DNA of 64,000 bases, from positions 1 through 64,000 of the forward strand of contig NZ_AQXM01000060.1 of NCBI RefSeq assembly GCF_000376245.1. The letters are read 5' to 3'. This DNA is from Acaricomes phytoseiuli DSM 14247 (lineage in GTDB: Bacteria; Actinomycetota; Actinomycetes; Actinomycetales; Micrococcaceae). The notes under the pieces are model-generated. The model made no database searches and was not told the origin of the DNA. It worked only from the letters and a program-made list of their open reading frames with translations. The translations under genes were made by a program, and so were the position numbers. Below, one piece after another: positions 26,012-35,061 of the stretch. Numbering within the stretch: position 1 is the stretch's first letter; every line of letters begins with the position of its first letter.

Positions 26012-26886
26012 CGCAGCCGCTCTTAGCACACAGCACCGACTTCGGGCGGATGTATTCGCGCCAGCCGGGAGGCCAGCCCGAAGTGCCCTCGATCACCACG
26101 GTGATCGGCATGCAGACCCCCGACCTCCTCGGCTGGGCCGGTTATATGGCGGCGAAAGCCCTGGCCGATCATCCAGATCTCCCCGTCTCGGCGGGTCAGC
26201 CCGCCGCCTTGCGCCCCCTAGTCCGTGAAGCCGCCTCCGCTGCCGAGCAGTACCGCCAGGCCACCTCGGAACGGGGCGACAGGGTGCATGCCTTCGCCGA
26301 GCAGATCGCGCTGCGGGCTCTTAGCCGGGAACACGATGTGCGCGGGGCACGAGAGCTGCTGGCAGAACACGGGGAGAGCGCTTACGCGGACCGCTTCGAA
26401 GAATGGTGGCAGCAGTATGACGTGCAGCCGCTCGCCCCGGAGGTCACGGTGTGGAACCATGCCGTCGGCTATGCGGGCACTCTGGACCTCGTGGCGGTGA
26501 TCGCTGGCCGGTTATGCCTCATCGACTTCAAGACCAAAGGCGTGGACCGCAGGGGGCAGGTCAAAGCGCTGGACCCGCGGGTGGTGACACAGCTGACCGC
26601 AGGGCTCAAAGCCGAAGAATTCCTCCAGGACGCCCATACCGGCTCCTGGGCGCCCTGGTCCTATGCCGAGCAGTATCAGCAGGAACCGCTACTGCTCGCC
26701 GTGGCCATCAGCGAACGGGCCGTGATTCCGCAGCGGGCGAACCCGGAGATCCTGCCCCAGCACTGGTACAAGTTCTGCGCTCTGCGGCGGCTTTGGGAAC
26801 GCGACCGGGAAGCCGCTCAGGCCGGGGTTCCGCTCTTGCCCGTCCCCGCGCCGCCGCGCCAGGAAACCAGGCCGGAGCTCACCTAG
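26008..26886 (+). CDS. PD-(D/E)XK nuclease-like protein
   Basis: The 292-residue product has a segment near residues 155-175 (TLDLVAVIAGRLCLIDFKTK) that matches the D...DxK core of Cas4/RecB-type PD-(D/E)XK nucleases: a conserved aspartate, then a strand ending D-F-K. A helical N-terminal region follows a GxMQTPDLLGWAGY segment. No Cas4 iron-sulfur cysteines are evident. The GTG at 26008 overlaps the stop of the membrane-protein gene (GTGA), so it is coupled. It precedes def by 70 bases. DNA substrate and biological role are unknown. Confidence 0.6.
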   Translation: MTQPLLAHSTDFGRMYSRQPGGQPEVPSITTVIGMQTPDLLGWAGYMAAKALADHPDLPVSAGQPAALRPLVREAASAAEQYRQATSERGDRVHAFAEQIALRALSREHDVRGARELLAEHGESAYADRFEEWWQQYDVQPLAPEVTVWNHAVGYAGTLDLVAVIAGRLCLIDFKTKGVDRRGQVKALDPRVVTQLTAGLKAEEFLQDAHTGSWAPWSYAEQYQQEPLLLAVAISERAVIPQRANPEILPQHWYKFCALRRLWERDREAAQAGVPLLPVPAPPRQETRPELT

Positions 26887-26956
26887 GTGCGTTCGGATTC
26901 GCCTAGACTCGTAGGGAACCTCATTAGGAACTCGGAACAGGAGCGCGGGGCACAGT

Positions 26957-27523
26957 ATGGCAATTCTCCCCATCCGGCTCATCGGAGATCCGGTGCTGCG
27001 CACCTCCGCTGCGGAAGTCACCGACTTCGGTCCGGAGCTCGGGAAGCTCATCGAGAACATGATAGAGACGATGGACGCCGTGTCCGGAGCCGGCCTGGCT
27101 GCTCCCCAGATCGGTGTGGGTCTACGCGTATTCACCTACCGGGTAGCCGGCCAGTACGGGCACGTCGTCAACCCGGTGCTGGAAAACGGCGAGCAGTGGC
27201 AGGAGCAAGGAGCTGAAGGATGCCTGTCCGTACCGGGGCTCAGCTTCGCCGCACCGCGCTATCAGCACAGCGTGGTCACCGGTGCGGATCGTGACGGCAA
27301 GCCGGTACGGATCGAAGCCACCGGATTGCTCGCCCGCTGCATGCAGCACGAAACCGATCACCTAGAAGGCAGGCTGTTTCTGGAGCGGCTCTCCGGCGAG
27401 GACCGCAGAGCGGCGATGCAGGCGATCCGGCACACGGATTTCTCAGGTCAGGCCCAGCGGACCGCGCAGCACCGGGGCTCGCAGGCCCAGCAGGCCGGTT
27501 CTGCTTTCGGAGTCGGCCGATGA
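26957..27523 (+). CDS. def: Peptide deformylase
   Basis: Peptide deformylase removes the N-formyl group from new proteins. All three motifs are present in 188 residues: GAGLAAPQ at 44-51, EGCLS with metal ligand C89, and QHETDHLEG with H131, E132 and H135. The protein binds a divalent metal, usually iron. The ATG at 26957 follows AGGAGCGCGGGGCACAGT, a long spacing. A -10-like TAGACT lies at 26904-26909, suggesting a promoter. Its stop overlaps the fmt start (ATGA), forming a def-fmt pair that handles formyl-methionine. Confidence 0.95.
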   Translation: MAILPIRLIGDPVLRTSAAEVTDFGPELGKLIENMIETMDAVSGAGLAAPQIGVGLRVFTYRVAGQYGHVVNPVLENGEQWQEQGAEGCLSVPGLSFAAPRYQHSVVTGADRDGKPVRIEATGLLARCMQHETDHLEGRLFLERLSGEDRRAAMQAIRHTDFSGQAQRTAQHRGSQAQQAGSAFGVGR

Positions 27524-28497
27524 TGGCACAGACTGTGGAAACTCAAGCCCCTGGACAGCCGCTGAGAGTAATCTTCGCGGGGACTCCCACGGTAGCCCTG
27601 CCCAGCCTCGCCGCCCTGCAGAAAAGCGCTGCATGCGAGGTCGTCGGCGTGTTGACCCGGCCCGATGCCCCGATCGGCCGCAAACGCGTGCTCACCCCGT
27701 CCCCGGTCGCCGCTGAAGCCGAGAGCCTGGGCCTGCCGGTGATCCGGGCCGCCGCCGTGGATGCTCAAACCCAGCGCCGGATCGCCGAGCTGTCTGCGGA
27801 TATCGCCGCGGTGGTCGCCTACGGGGCGCTCGTTCCGCCAGCCGCACTGAAGGCGCTGCCGCACGGCTGGGTCAACCTGCATTTCTCGCTCTTACCGGCC
27901 TGGCGGGGTGCGGCACCGGTGCAGCACGCCCTGATCCACGGCGATGACATCACCGGAGCGAGCACCTTCTTGCTGGAAGAAGGCCTGGACACCGGCCCCG
28001 TCTACGGCACCATGACCGAGCAGATCCGCCGGGAGGACACCGCCACGGACCTGCTGAGTAGGCTCTCGATCTCCGGCGCCGCGTTGCTGACCAAGACGCT
28101 CACGGCGATTTCTGAGGGAACCGCGCAGCCGATCCCGCAGCAAGGCGAGATCAGCCTGGCACCCAAACTGCATGCGGCTGACGGTCGGATCGACTTCAAC
28201 CAGCCGGCGCTCGCGGTCTGGCGGCGCATCCGCGGGGTCACCCACGAGCCGGGGGCCTGGGCGATGTTGGCCGATCAGCGGATCAAGCTCGGCCCGGTGC
28301 AGATGCGGCCCGATCAACGGCAGCTGCCTCCCGGCCAGTTGGACGTGCAGGCTGGGAAGCTGCTTGCCGGCACTGGTTCGTATGCGGTGGAGCTGGGTCA
28401 GGTGCAGCCCGCAGGTAAGAAGATGATGGATGCGATGGCCTGGATACGCGGCCTGGGTACGGCAGAGGTGATCAGAGGAATGAAGTTCGATGTCTGA
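27520..28497 (+). CDS. fmt: Methionyl-tRNA formyltransferase
   Basis: The 325-residue enzyme formylates initiator Met-tRNA with 10-formyl-tetrahydrofolate. The N-terminus FAGTPTVALPSL, the folate site FSLLPAWRGAAP and the following GDDITGASTF are the expected motifs, and the C-terminal half is an OB-type tRNA-binding domain. The start overlaps the def stop (27520-27523), and a second ATG three bases later is equally possible. The end overlaps the start of the rsmB-like gene by 8 bases, so def, fmt and rsmB are probably one operon. Confidence 0.95.
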   Translation: MMAQTVETQAPGQPLRVIFAGTPTVALPSLAALQKSAACEVVGVLTRPDAPIGRKRVLTPSPVAAEAESLGLPVIRAAAVDAQTQRRIAELSADIAAVVAYGALVPPAALKALPHGWVNLHFSLLPAWRGAAPVQHALIHGDDITGASTFLLEEGLDTGPVYGTMTEQIRREDTATDLLSRLSISGAALLTKTLTAISEGTAQPIPQQGEISLAPKLHAADGRIDFNQPALAVWRRIRGVTHEPGAWAMLADQRIKLGPVQMRPDQRQLPPGQLDVQAGKLLAGTGSYAVELGQVQPAGKKMMDAMAWIRGLGTAEVIRGMKFDV

Positions 28498-30078
28498 GCG
28501 ACGGCCCGAGCGGCGCCGTAACGCCGAGGTGCGCCCGCAGCAGGAGTCCGGTGGGCGGCGAAATACCCGGAATACTCAAGGACGGCAGCGGAACCGGGGC
28601 GGCTCCGGCTCGCGGCAGTACTCGGAAGCCACTCCGGCACAGCGGCTGCGCGAAGCGGATCCGGCCCGGTTGGTGGCGTACGAGGTGCTTCGGGCGGTGA
28701 GTGCGCAGGACGCCTACGCGAACCTTGTACTCCCAGCCAAGATCCGCAGCTATCGCCTGGACCGGCGGGATGCCGGCCTCGCCACGGAGCTCAGTTATGG
28801 AGCGCTGCGTTTCCTGGGCACGTACGACGCCATCATCGCCCGGTGCGTCGACCGGCCCCTCGCCGAGGTCGCCCCCGCAGTGCTCGACGCTCTTCGGCTG
28901 GGCGTGCATCAGCTCCTGGCCATGCGGATCCCGGCCCACGCCGCAGTGAACCAGACCGTGGGACTGGCCCGGGCGGTGGTCGGCGCCGGTGCGGCATCCT
29001 TCATCAATGCGGTATTGCGGCGGATCGGGGAGCGGGAGCTGACCAGCTGGCTGGATCTGCTCACCGCGAAGAGCACCGATCAGGTGGCGCAGAACGCCTT
29101 CCGCTACGCACACCCGGAGTGGATCGTGCGGGCCCTGCGTCAGGCTCTGGCCGCCCATGGCCGCCCGGTGTCTGAAATCCAGGAGCTGCTGGAGGCGGAC
29201 AATGCCGCTCCCGTCGTCAATCTTGTCGCGCTGCCGGGGCTCGGCGAACTGGATGAAGCCTTCGACGCAGGGTTCGAAGCGGGCACGCTTGTCGCCGACT
29301 CCGCTTTGTCCTCGGGCGGTGACCCCGGCAGGCTCAGTTCGATCCGGGAGGGCACCGTGCGGGTGCAGGATGTCGGCTCACAGCTGGTGGCCCGTGCCCT
29401 GGCCCATGCGCCTCTTTCGGGGTCTGCCGATGGTGCTGAGGCCTGGCTGGATCTGTGCGCCGGGCCCGGCGGCAAGGCGGCGCTGCTGGGTGCGCTCGCG
29501 GCTCAGCGGGGCGCGACTCTGCTGGCGAACGAACCTGCTGACCACCGGGCCGAGCTGGTGCGCAAGGCACTAGCCCCGATCCCGGAGAAAGCATGGCAGA
29601 TCCGTACCGGTGATGGCCGGACGGTCACTGCCCAGGATGAAGGAACCTTCCAGCGGATCATGATCGATGCGCCCTGCACCGGGCTCGGTGCCCTACGGCG
29701 TCGGCCGGAATCGCGTTGGCGCAGAACCCCGGCGCAGGTCTCGGAACTGAGCGCCCTGCAGCGCGAACTCCTCGACGCCGGTCTAGGGCTCCTCGCCCCG
29801 GGCGGCGTGCTCGCCTACGTCACTTGCTCGCCGCATCCGGCGGAGACGGTCGAGGTAGTGCGCCAGGTACTCAAGAAGAACCCGCAGCTGGAGCTGCTCG
29901 ATGCCGGTGCGGCCCTGGACGCCGTGGCCTTAGAGCCCCTGAATGCCGCGAGCGACTCCGGGATGCTGCCGGGCACCGCCCAGCTCTGGCCGCACCGGCA
30001 CGGCACCGACGCCATGTTCATCGCTTTGATCCGCAAACCGGCTGCCGCCGGCGCCCCCCCGTCCAGGAGGAATCATGA
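28490..30078 (+). CDS. rsmB: RsmB/NOP-family rRNA cytosine methyltransferase, frameshifted near its end
   Basis: This SAM-dependent enzyme has an N-terminal NusB-like domain and a C-terminal Rossmann methyltransferase domain. [11 protein letters not shown] is the SAM loop; [11 protein letters not shown] holds C396 and [10 protein letters not shown] holds C446, the two catalytic cysteines of m5C methyltransferases. The family is normally about 480-530 residues. A seven-base C run at 30054-30060 leaves the literal frame open to a stop at 30626-30628, deep inside rpe, adding about 190 atypical residues. One extra C would give a stop at TGA 30076-30078, overlapping the rpe start in ATGA, as expected. 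I therefore end the gene at 30078. Confidence 0.75.
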
Positions 30079-30734
30079 GTGCCATCAACCCCAGCATCCT
30101 GTCTGCCGACTTCGCAAATCTGGAAGCCGAACTGGCCAAGATCGCCACGGCCGATGCGGTTCACGTGGATGTCATGGACAACCACTTCGTGCCCAATCTG
30201 ACCATCGGCCTGCCGGTCGTGCAGCGCATCCAGGAGGTCAGCCCGGTTCCGCTGGATGTTCACTTGATGATCACCGATGTGGATCGCTGGGCACCCGAAT
30301 ACGCCGATACCGGTGCCGCCTCGGTGACCTTCCACGTCGAGGCCTCCGCCGCACCCATTCGGCTGGTCCGGGAGCTGCGGGCGCGGGGGAGCCGGGCCGG
30401 GCTGGCTCTGCGGCCGGCCACCCCGGTAGAGCCCTACCTGGACCTGCTCGCGGAACTGGATCTGCTGCTCGTGATGACCGTGGAACCCGGCTTCGGAGGT
30501 CAGCCCTTTCTGGAGACCATGCTCCCCAAGATCCGCAGGGCGCGCTCGGCCATCGACGGTTCAGGCGCCGCGGTAGCGCTCCAGGTCGACGGCGGTGTCT
30601 CGGTGGAGACCATCGAACAGGCCGCTGAGGCCGGTGCCACGGTCTTCGTCGCCGGCTCTGCCGTGTACAACTCCCCGGATCCGGCCGAGGCCGTGCAGAT
30701 GTTGCGCCAGATTGCGGATCACGCCGGAGGCTGA
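30075..30734 (+). CDS. rpe: Ribulose-phosphate 3-epimerase
   Basis: The 219-residue TIM barrel interconverts ribulose 5-phosphate and xylulose 5-phosphate in the pentose phosphate pathway, using a divalent metal. The start [20 protein letters not shown] is typical. Metal ligands are in [12 protein letters not shown] and in the later VDGGVS strand, and [10 protein letters not shown] is the phosphate-binding loop. The ATG at 30075 follows AGGAGGAATC. It ends just before the FMN riboswitch, so it closes the def-fmt-rsmB-rpe unit. Its product ribulose 5-phosphate is the riboflavin precursor used by RibB. Confidence 0.95.
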   Translation: MSAINPSILSADFANLEAELAKIATADAVHVDVMDNHFVPNLTIGLPVVQRIQEVSPVPLDVHLMITDVDRWAPEYADTGAASVTFHVEASAAPIRLVRELRARGSRAGLALRPATPVEPYLDLLAELDLLLVMTVEPGFGGQPFLETMLPKIRRARSAIDGSGAAVALQVDGGVSVETIEQAAEAGATVFVAGSAVYNSPDPAEAVQMLRQIADHAGG

Positions 30735-30780
30735 GACCGGGCCCTTGCCTGCCGTGGCATAATGAGGGCTGTTAACTAAC

Positions 30781-30930
30781 GTGCTCCGGGGTCGGTGAAA
30801 GTCCGAACCGGCGGTCATAGTCCGCGACCCGCACAGCACCGGCATCCGAGATCATTCGGATGATCGGGACCATGCGGTTGAACCGGTGGAATTCCGGTAC
30901 CGACAGTCAAAGTCTGGATGGGAGAAGCAC
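30781..30930 (+). promoter_or_regulatory. FMN riboswitch (RFN element)
   Basis: The 150-base leader has the RFN landmarks in order: the P1 strand GTGCTCCGGGGTCGGTGAA, AGTCCGAACCGGCGGT, an AGTCCGCGACCC segment, a variable arm, GGTTGAACCGGTGGAATTCC, ACCGACAGTCAAAGTCTGGA, and GGGAGAAGCAC that closes P1. It lies 70 bases before a transporter gene and the rib operon. Binding of FMN should lower expression of transport and synthesis. The expression platform was not resolved. Confidence 0.93.
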
Positions 30931-31001
30931 GTACGTGGTTGCGCGCTGCGGCGCGCCGCTCGTTCGTCCCCGGAGCCATCGCAGTGGCTGGAAGGGAACG
31001 G

Positions 31002-31766
31002 ATGATCGATTTTCTGCGATGGCTCTTCGACGCGAGGATCGAATTCGCCGGTGGCGGATTCTTGCTCTGGCGGGAAGTGCTGGGAAATGTCTTCGGGCTG
31101 CTGAGCGCCCTCGGCGGAATGCGCCGTAAAGTCTGGGCCTGGCCCATCGGCATCGCCGGTAACGTCCTTCTCTTCACGGTCTTCATGGGCTCCGTTTTCG
31201 GCTCCCCGAACCCCGTGAATCTACTGGGCCAGGCGGGGCGCCAGGTGATGTTCATCGCGGTCTCCATCTACGGCTGGCGGCGCTGGCGTCAGGGACGACG
31301 GCTGGCTGAGAACCCCGGTGCCGCAGTCGTCGAGCCGCAATGGGCCGGCTGGCGGGTGAGATTCGGCCTGATCGCCGCGATGCTTCTGGGCACCGGCCTG
31401 CTGACCCCGATCTTCTCCGCCCTGGGCTCCTACGAGCCAGTCTGGGCTGACGCCTGGATCTTCATGGGATCTCTTCTGGCCACCTACGGCATGGCGAAAG
31501 GCTGGGTCGAGTTCTGGCTGATCTGGGTCGCCGTGGATATCGTGGGCGTGCCTCTGCTGCTCTCCGCGGGGTACTACTCCAGTGCCCTGATGTACGCCTT
31601 CTACGGGGTGTTTACCTTGATCGGTTTCTTCGTCTGGTGGCGGGTCCGGAACCGGGCTGAAGCCCAGCGGCTCACTATCGAAACCGGCTTCCCGGACCCT
31701 ACGGTCACCCTGGAAGATTCAGCCCCTCCGGAGGGTTCCAGGACGGAGCGCAACCATGCCGACTAA
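31002..31766 (+). CDS. ribM: PnuC-family riboflavin transporter (RibM/PnuX)
   Basis: The 254-residue protein is a PnuC-like facilitator with seven or so membrane helices. Members under an FMN riboswitch in corynebacteria and Streptomyces (RibM/PnuX) import riboflavin, and this gene lies directly behind an RFN element in a riboflavin operon, which is the main reason for the call. Nicotinamide mononucleotide or riboside transport is the alternative. The ATG at 31002 follows GGAAGGGAACGG; an earlier in-frame ATG at 30918 lies inside the riboswitch. Its end overlaps ribD by 11 bases. Confidence 0.85.
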   Translation: MIDFLRWLFDARIEFAGGGFLLWREVLGNVFGLLSALGGMRRKVWAWPIGIAGNVLLFTVFMGSVFGSPNPVNLLGQAGRQVMFIAVSIYGWRRWRQGRRLAENPGAAVVEPQWAGWRVRFGLIAAMLLGTGLLTPIFSALGSYEPVWADAWIFMGSLLATYGMAKGWVEFWLIWVAVDIVGVPLLLSAGYYSSALMYAFYGVFTLIGFFVWWRVRNRAEAQRLTIETGFPDPTVTLEDSAPPEGSRTERNHAD

Positions 31767-32967
31767 TCCTGGAGCCGGCCCCGCTATGGGGGCGCCGTCA
31801 GCGTCCGATGAGCGGTACCGCCAAGCCATGCAGTGGGCGATCCAAGCCGCTCAGACCGGTGTGCGCGGCGCCAACCCCTTGGTCGGAGCCGTGCTGCTGG
31901 GCCCCGATGGGGAGCTTCTGGCCACCGGTGCGCATCAGGGTGCCGGAACCCCACATGCCGAGGCGGAAGCCCTGGCCGCGCTGCAGCGAGCCGGTGGAAA
32001 CGCCCGGGGAGCGACGCTGCTGGTGACCCTGGAGCCCTGCCGACATCATGGCCGGATGCCGTCCTGCGCCGAGGCGATCATCCGCGCTGGAATCGCAACA
32101 GTGGTCTACGCGGTAGCGGATCCACATCCGGAGGCCACCGGCGGCGCCCAGCGGCTGCGCGAAGCCGGGATCGAGGTGATCGCCGGGGCCGCTCAGAACG
32201 CGGCGAGCGAACTGAACCGGCGCTGGTTCCAGGCCGTCCGCCAGGAACGGCCCTATATCAGCCTGCACCTGGCGCAAACCTTGGACGGCAGGATCGCCGC
32301 AGCGGACGGCAGCAGCCAATGGATCTCCGATACCGCATCACTGGCGCTCAACCACGCGCTGCGCGCCCGAGTGGACGCCATGCTCTTGGGTACCGGAACA
32401 GTACTCACCGATAACCCGCGGCTCAGCGCACGAGATGCTGAGGGACAGCCGCTCCGGAAGCAGCCGCTGCGGGTGGTCATGGGACGGCGCGACATCCCGG
32501 AGACGGCAGCGATCCGGGCCGATGACAACTGGCTACAGATTCCCCAGCACGACCCTTTAACGGCGAGCCGGCTGCTGCATCGCCGGGGGGTCCGGCATCT
32601 CATGGTCGAAGGCGGAGCCCAGATCAGCGCCGCTTTCCTGCGCGCCGACCTCGTGGACGAACTGATCGTCGCGCTCGCGCCGACTGTACTGGGCGCGGGC
32701 GTGAGCGGCATCGGGGATCTCGGAATCACCGCGCTCGCCGACGCCCGGCATTTCGGCTGGGACCCGCTCAGCCCGCCGCAGCGCGCCGGAGCAGATCTCC
32801 TGCTGACCCTGATACCGCAAGCAACCGGAAGCTCAGAAGAAACTGAAGTCCGACACACTAAGGCACAACAACAAGCTAAGGCAGAACAACAAACTAAGGG
32901 ACAACAACAAGCTAAGGGACATCAGAGACCAGCCGGGAACACCCCAGCAGAAGCGGAGCACGCCTGA
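31756..32967 (+). CDS. ribD: Bifunctional pyrimidine deaminase/reductase
   Basis: RibD deaminates and then reduces the pyrimidine intermediate of riboflavin synthesis. The deaminase zinc site is H67-E69 (TPHAEAE) with C95 and C104 in PCRHHGRMPSC; the NADPH reductase domain covers about 165-355. The enzyme ends normally near 350, but the last 45 residues are an unusual hydrophilic tail of K/Q-rich six-residue repeats (about 367-390). The start overlaps the ribM gene. It abuts ribE with a one-base overlap. An ATG ten codons downstream could also be used. Confidence 0.92.
   Translation: MPTNPGAGPAMGAPSASDERYRQAMQWAIQAAQTGVRGANPLVGAVLLGPDGELLATGAHQGAGTPHAEAEALAALQRAGGNARGATLLVTLEPCRHHGRMPSCAEAIIRAGIATVVYAVADPHPEATGGAQRLREAGIEVIAGAAQNAASELNRRWFQAVRQERPYISLHLAQTLDGRIAAADGSSQWISDTASLALNHALRARVDAMLLGTGTVLTDNPRLSARDAEGQPLRKQPLRVVMGRRDIPETAAIRADDNWLQIPQHDPLTASRLLHRRGVRHLMVEGGAQISAAFLRADLVDELIVALAPTVLGAGVSGIGDLGITALADARHFGWDPLSPPQRAGADLLLTLIPQATGSSEETEVRHTKAQQQAKAEQQTKGQQQAKGHQRPAGNTPAEAEHA
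32858..32911. repeat. 18-bp tandem repeats in the 3' end of ribD
   Basis: Three copies of an 18-bp unit of the form CTAAGGCACAACAACAAG begin at 32858, 32876 and 32894, then a partial copy. They encode a six-residue repeat (TKAQQQ, AKAEQQ, TKGQQQ). They are AT-richer than the flanks and look like slippage expansion. Confidence 0.8.
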
Positions 32968-33662
32968 TGTTTACGGGAATCATCGCCGGTCGGGGCACCG
33001 TGCGCGGCATCGAACAGCGGCCTGCAGCCCAGGACACTGCCACCCGGGACACTGCCGCCCGGGCCGATAACACCATGGTCCTGCTGCACCTGGACGCCGG
33101 CGAACTCGCAGCGGATATCACCCTGGGCGCCTCCATCGCGGTGGACGGAGTCTGCCTGACCGTCGTGGACCTGGACCATGACGCCCCGGTTCCGGGCAGG
33201 ATCGCCCTGGACGTCATGGGGGAGACCCTGGCCCGCAGCACCCTGGGCGAGCTGAGCTCAGGCGATCGGGTCAACCTCGAACGCTGCACCCCCGTTGGTG
33301 CTCGGCTCGACGGGCATATCGTACAGGGCCACGTCGACGGCGTGGGTCGCATGCTCAGCTCTCAGGAGCTCGACGGCTGGCAGCGGCTGAGATTCTCCAT
33401 CCCGGCCAGGCTCGCCCGCTATGTGGCGGAGAAAGGGTCGATCGCCATAGACGGGGTCTCGTTGACCGTAACCCAGGTCAGTGCCGTCGACGATCCGCAG
33501 CCCTGGTTCGAAGTGGCGCTCATCCCGGCCACGCTCGAGGCGACCGGGTTGGGGGCCAAGGCCCCGGGCCAGAGCGTCAACCTGGAAACGGATGTCCTCG
33601 CCAAATACGCCGAACGGCTGCTCGGCTTCAGTCAGGCAGAGAACGCGGAGGAACGAGCATGA
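32967..33662 (+). CDS. ribE: Riboflavin synthase alpha chain
   Basis: The 231-residue enzyme makes riboflavin by dismutation of two lumazines. It has two lumazine-binding repeats: MFTGIIAGRGTVRGI at the start and LDGHIVQGHVDGVG in the second half, with paired SIAVDGVCLTV and SIAIDGVSLTV strands. The ATG overlaps the ribD stop by one base (TGATG), and its own stop overlaps the ribB start in ATGA. It is therefore firmly coupled in the operon. Trimers act with RibH capsids in the cytosol. Confidence 0.95.
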   Translation: MFTGIIAGRGTVRGIEQRPAAQDTATRDTAARADNTMVLLHLDAGELAADITLGASIAVDGVCLTVVDLDHDAPVPGRIALDVMGETLARSTLGELSSGDRVNLERCTPVGARLDGHIVQGHVDGVGRMLSSQELDGWQRLRFSIPARLARYVAEKGSIAIDGVSLTVTQVSAVDDPQPWFEVALIPATLEATGLGAKAPGQSVNLETDVLAKYAERLLGFSQAENAEERA

Positions 33663-34360
33663 AGACACAGCGCCTGATCGATGGGTTCCCCGCGGATCAG
33701 CCTCCGGCCGGCCCGGCAGAAGCCCGCGACGAACGGATCCGGCTCGCGCTCGCCGCGCTCGCCGCGGGTGGCGCGGTGCTGGTGCTGGATGATGAAGACC
33801 GCGAGGATGAGGGCGATATCGTCTTCGCGGCTGAGCTGAGCACACCGGAACTCATGGGCTGGACGATCCGCTATTCCTCCGGGGTGATCTGCATCCCGAT
33901 GCCGGAGCCCCTGGCCGACCGGCTGGGTTTGCCGCCGATGGTCGCGGACAACCAGGATGCCAAGGGCACCGCGTATACCGTCAGCTGCGATGCGGTTTCG
34001 GTCCTTAGAACGGGGATCAGCGCCACGGATCGCTCGATCACGGCGCGGGTGCTCGCCGACCCGGCGAGCACGGTCAGCGATCTGAGTCGGCCCGGGCATA
34101 TCTTCCCTCTCCGCGCGGTTGAAGGATGCGTCAGACAGCGTCGTGGGCATACCGAAGCCGCGGTAGAGCTGGTACGGCTCGCGGGATGCGCTCCGGTCGC
34201 CGTGATCGCTGAGCTGGTACGGGATGACGGAGAGATGATGCGCCGGGCGGAGATCCGCGAATTCGGGATCGCGCAGGGATGCCCGGTGCTGTCGATCGCG
34301 GAGCTCGTGGATTATCTTGACCGCAGACAGGAGCAGGAGCTGATGGAGGTTCTTCGATGA
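33659..34360 (+). CDS. ribB: 3,4-dihydroxy-2-butanone 4-phosphate synthase (stand-alone)
   Basis: RibB converts ribulose 5-phosphate to the four-carbon unit of the riboflavin ring. The metal/substrate motif DDEDREDEGDIVFAAE is at about 43-58 and RRGHTEAA near 160 is the other conserved loop. The 233-residue length is a single domain. Many actinobacteria have RibB and RibA fused in one protein; here they are separate genes overlapping by four bases (ATGA), so the operon carries a split pair. The start is coupled to ribE. Confidence 0.92.
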   Translation: MKTQRLIDGFPADQPPAGPAEARDERIRLALAALAAGGAVLVLDDEDREDEGDIVFAAELSTPELMGWTIRYSSGVICIPMPEPLADRLGLPPMVADNQDAKGTAYTVSCDAVSVLRTGISATDRSITARVLADPASTVSDLSRPGHIFPLRAVEGCVRQRRGHTEAAVELVRLAGCAPVAVIAELVRDDGEMMRRAEIREFGIAQGCPVLSIAELVDYLDRRQEQELMEVLR

Positions 34361-35061
34361 ACGTTCCCGATCCGCAGCAGTTCGAGCTGATTCCGGGGCC
34401 GGTGGTGCAGCTGCCGACACCGCATGGGCTCTTCCACGTCCAGGCCTGGCAAGAGCCGGGCACCGGAGTCGAGCATCTCTCGCTCAGCTCGGCGGCGGAG
34501 CCGCTGGAGCCGGGGCCGGTCCCGCTGGTGCGGGTGCATTCGGAGTGCCTCACCGGAGATGTCTTCGGCTCTTACCGCTGTGATTGCGGTGAGCAGCTGG
34601 ATGATGCGCTGGCTCAGGTCCAGCGCCATGGCGGGACGGTGATCTACCTGCGGGGCCAGGAAGGCCGCGGCATCGGCCTGGCCAATAAACTCCGTGCCTA
34701 TGCGCTCCAGGAATCCGGAGCGGACACGGTGGAGGCCAATGAGCTTCTAGGGCTGCCGGTCGACGCCAGGACCTACGATGCGGCAGCTGCAATCCTGCGG
34801 ATTCTGGGGCAGAATCGTATTGACCTGCTGTCAAACAATCCGGTGAAAACGCAACGACTACGCGAACTCGGTATCGATGTTCGCCAGACCGTGCCGGCGG
34901 AGATCCCTTCGCGGCGGGAGAACATCATGTATTTGCGAACCAAACGGGACAAGATGAACCATCTACTCGCTTTAGGCGAATCGTATCTGGTGGAGCCTGC
35001 TCAGCCTTCTGATCCGGCGGCGCGCGCTCTTCCCCACGAACTGCCGGGGAACCCGGCATGA
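34357..35061 (+). CDS. ribA: GTP cyclohydrolase II
   Basis: RibA opens GTP in the first step of riboflavin synthesis. The zinc cysteines are C64, C75 and C77 (HSECLTG, YRCDC), and [19 protein letters not shown] is the substrate-binding stretch. The 234-residue size is a stand-alone protein. Translation is coupled to ribB by ATGA. The final 30 residues are less conserved. It is followed immediately by ribH with another four-base overlap. Confidence 0.93.
   Translation: MNVPDPQQFELIPGPVVQLPTPHGLFHVQAWQEPGTGVEHLSLSSAAEPLEPGPVPLVRVHSECLTGDVFGSYRCDCGEQLDDALAQVQRHGGTVIYLRGQEGRGIGLANKLRAYALQESGADTVEANELLGLPVDARTYDAAAAILRILGQNRIDLLSNNPVKTQRLRELGIDVRQTVPAEIPSRRENIMYLRTKRDKMNHLLALGESYLVEPAQPSDPAARALPHELPGNPA

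Noticed and set aside
30079-30628. Open frame continuing from rsmB across rpe
   Set aside because: It is the out-of-frame reading of rpe after a probable frameshift at a C run, with arginine/glycine-rich composition and no family features.
30918-31001. Earlier ATG for the riboflavin transporter
   Set aside because: The ATG at 30918 lies within the FMN aptamer (P1 strand); the ATG at 31002 has a ribosome site.
32858-32911. Possible CRISPR-like array
   Set aside because: The 18-bp units are contiguous, contain no spacers and keep the ribD reading frame.
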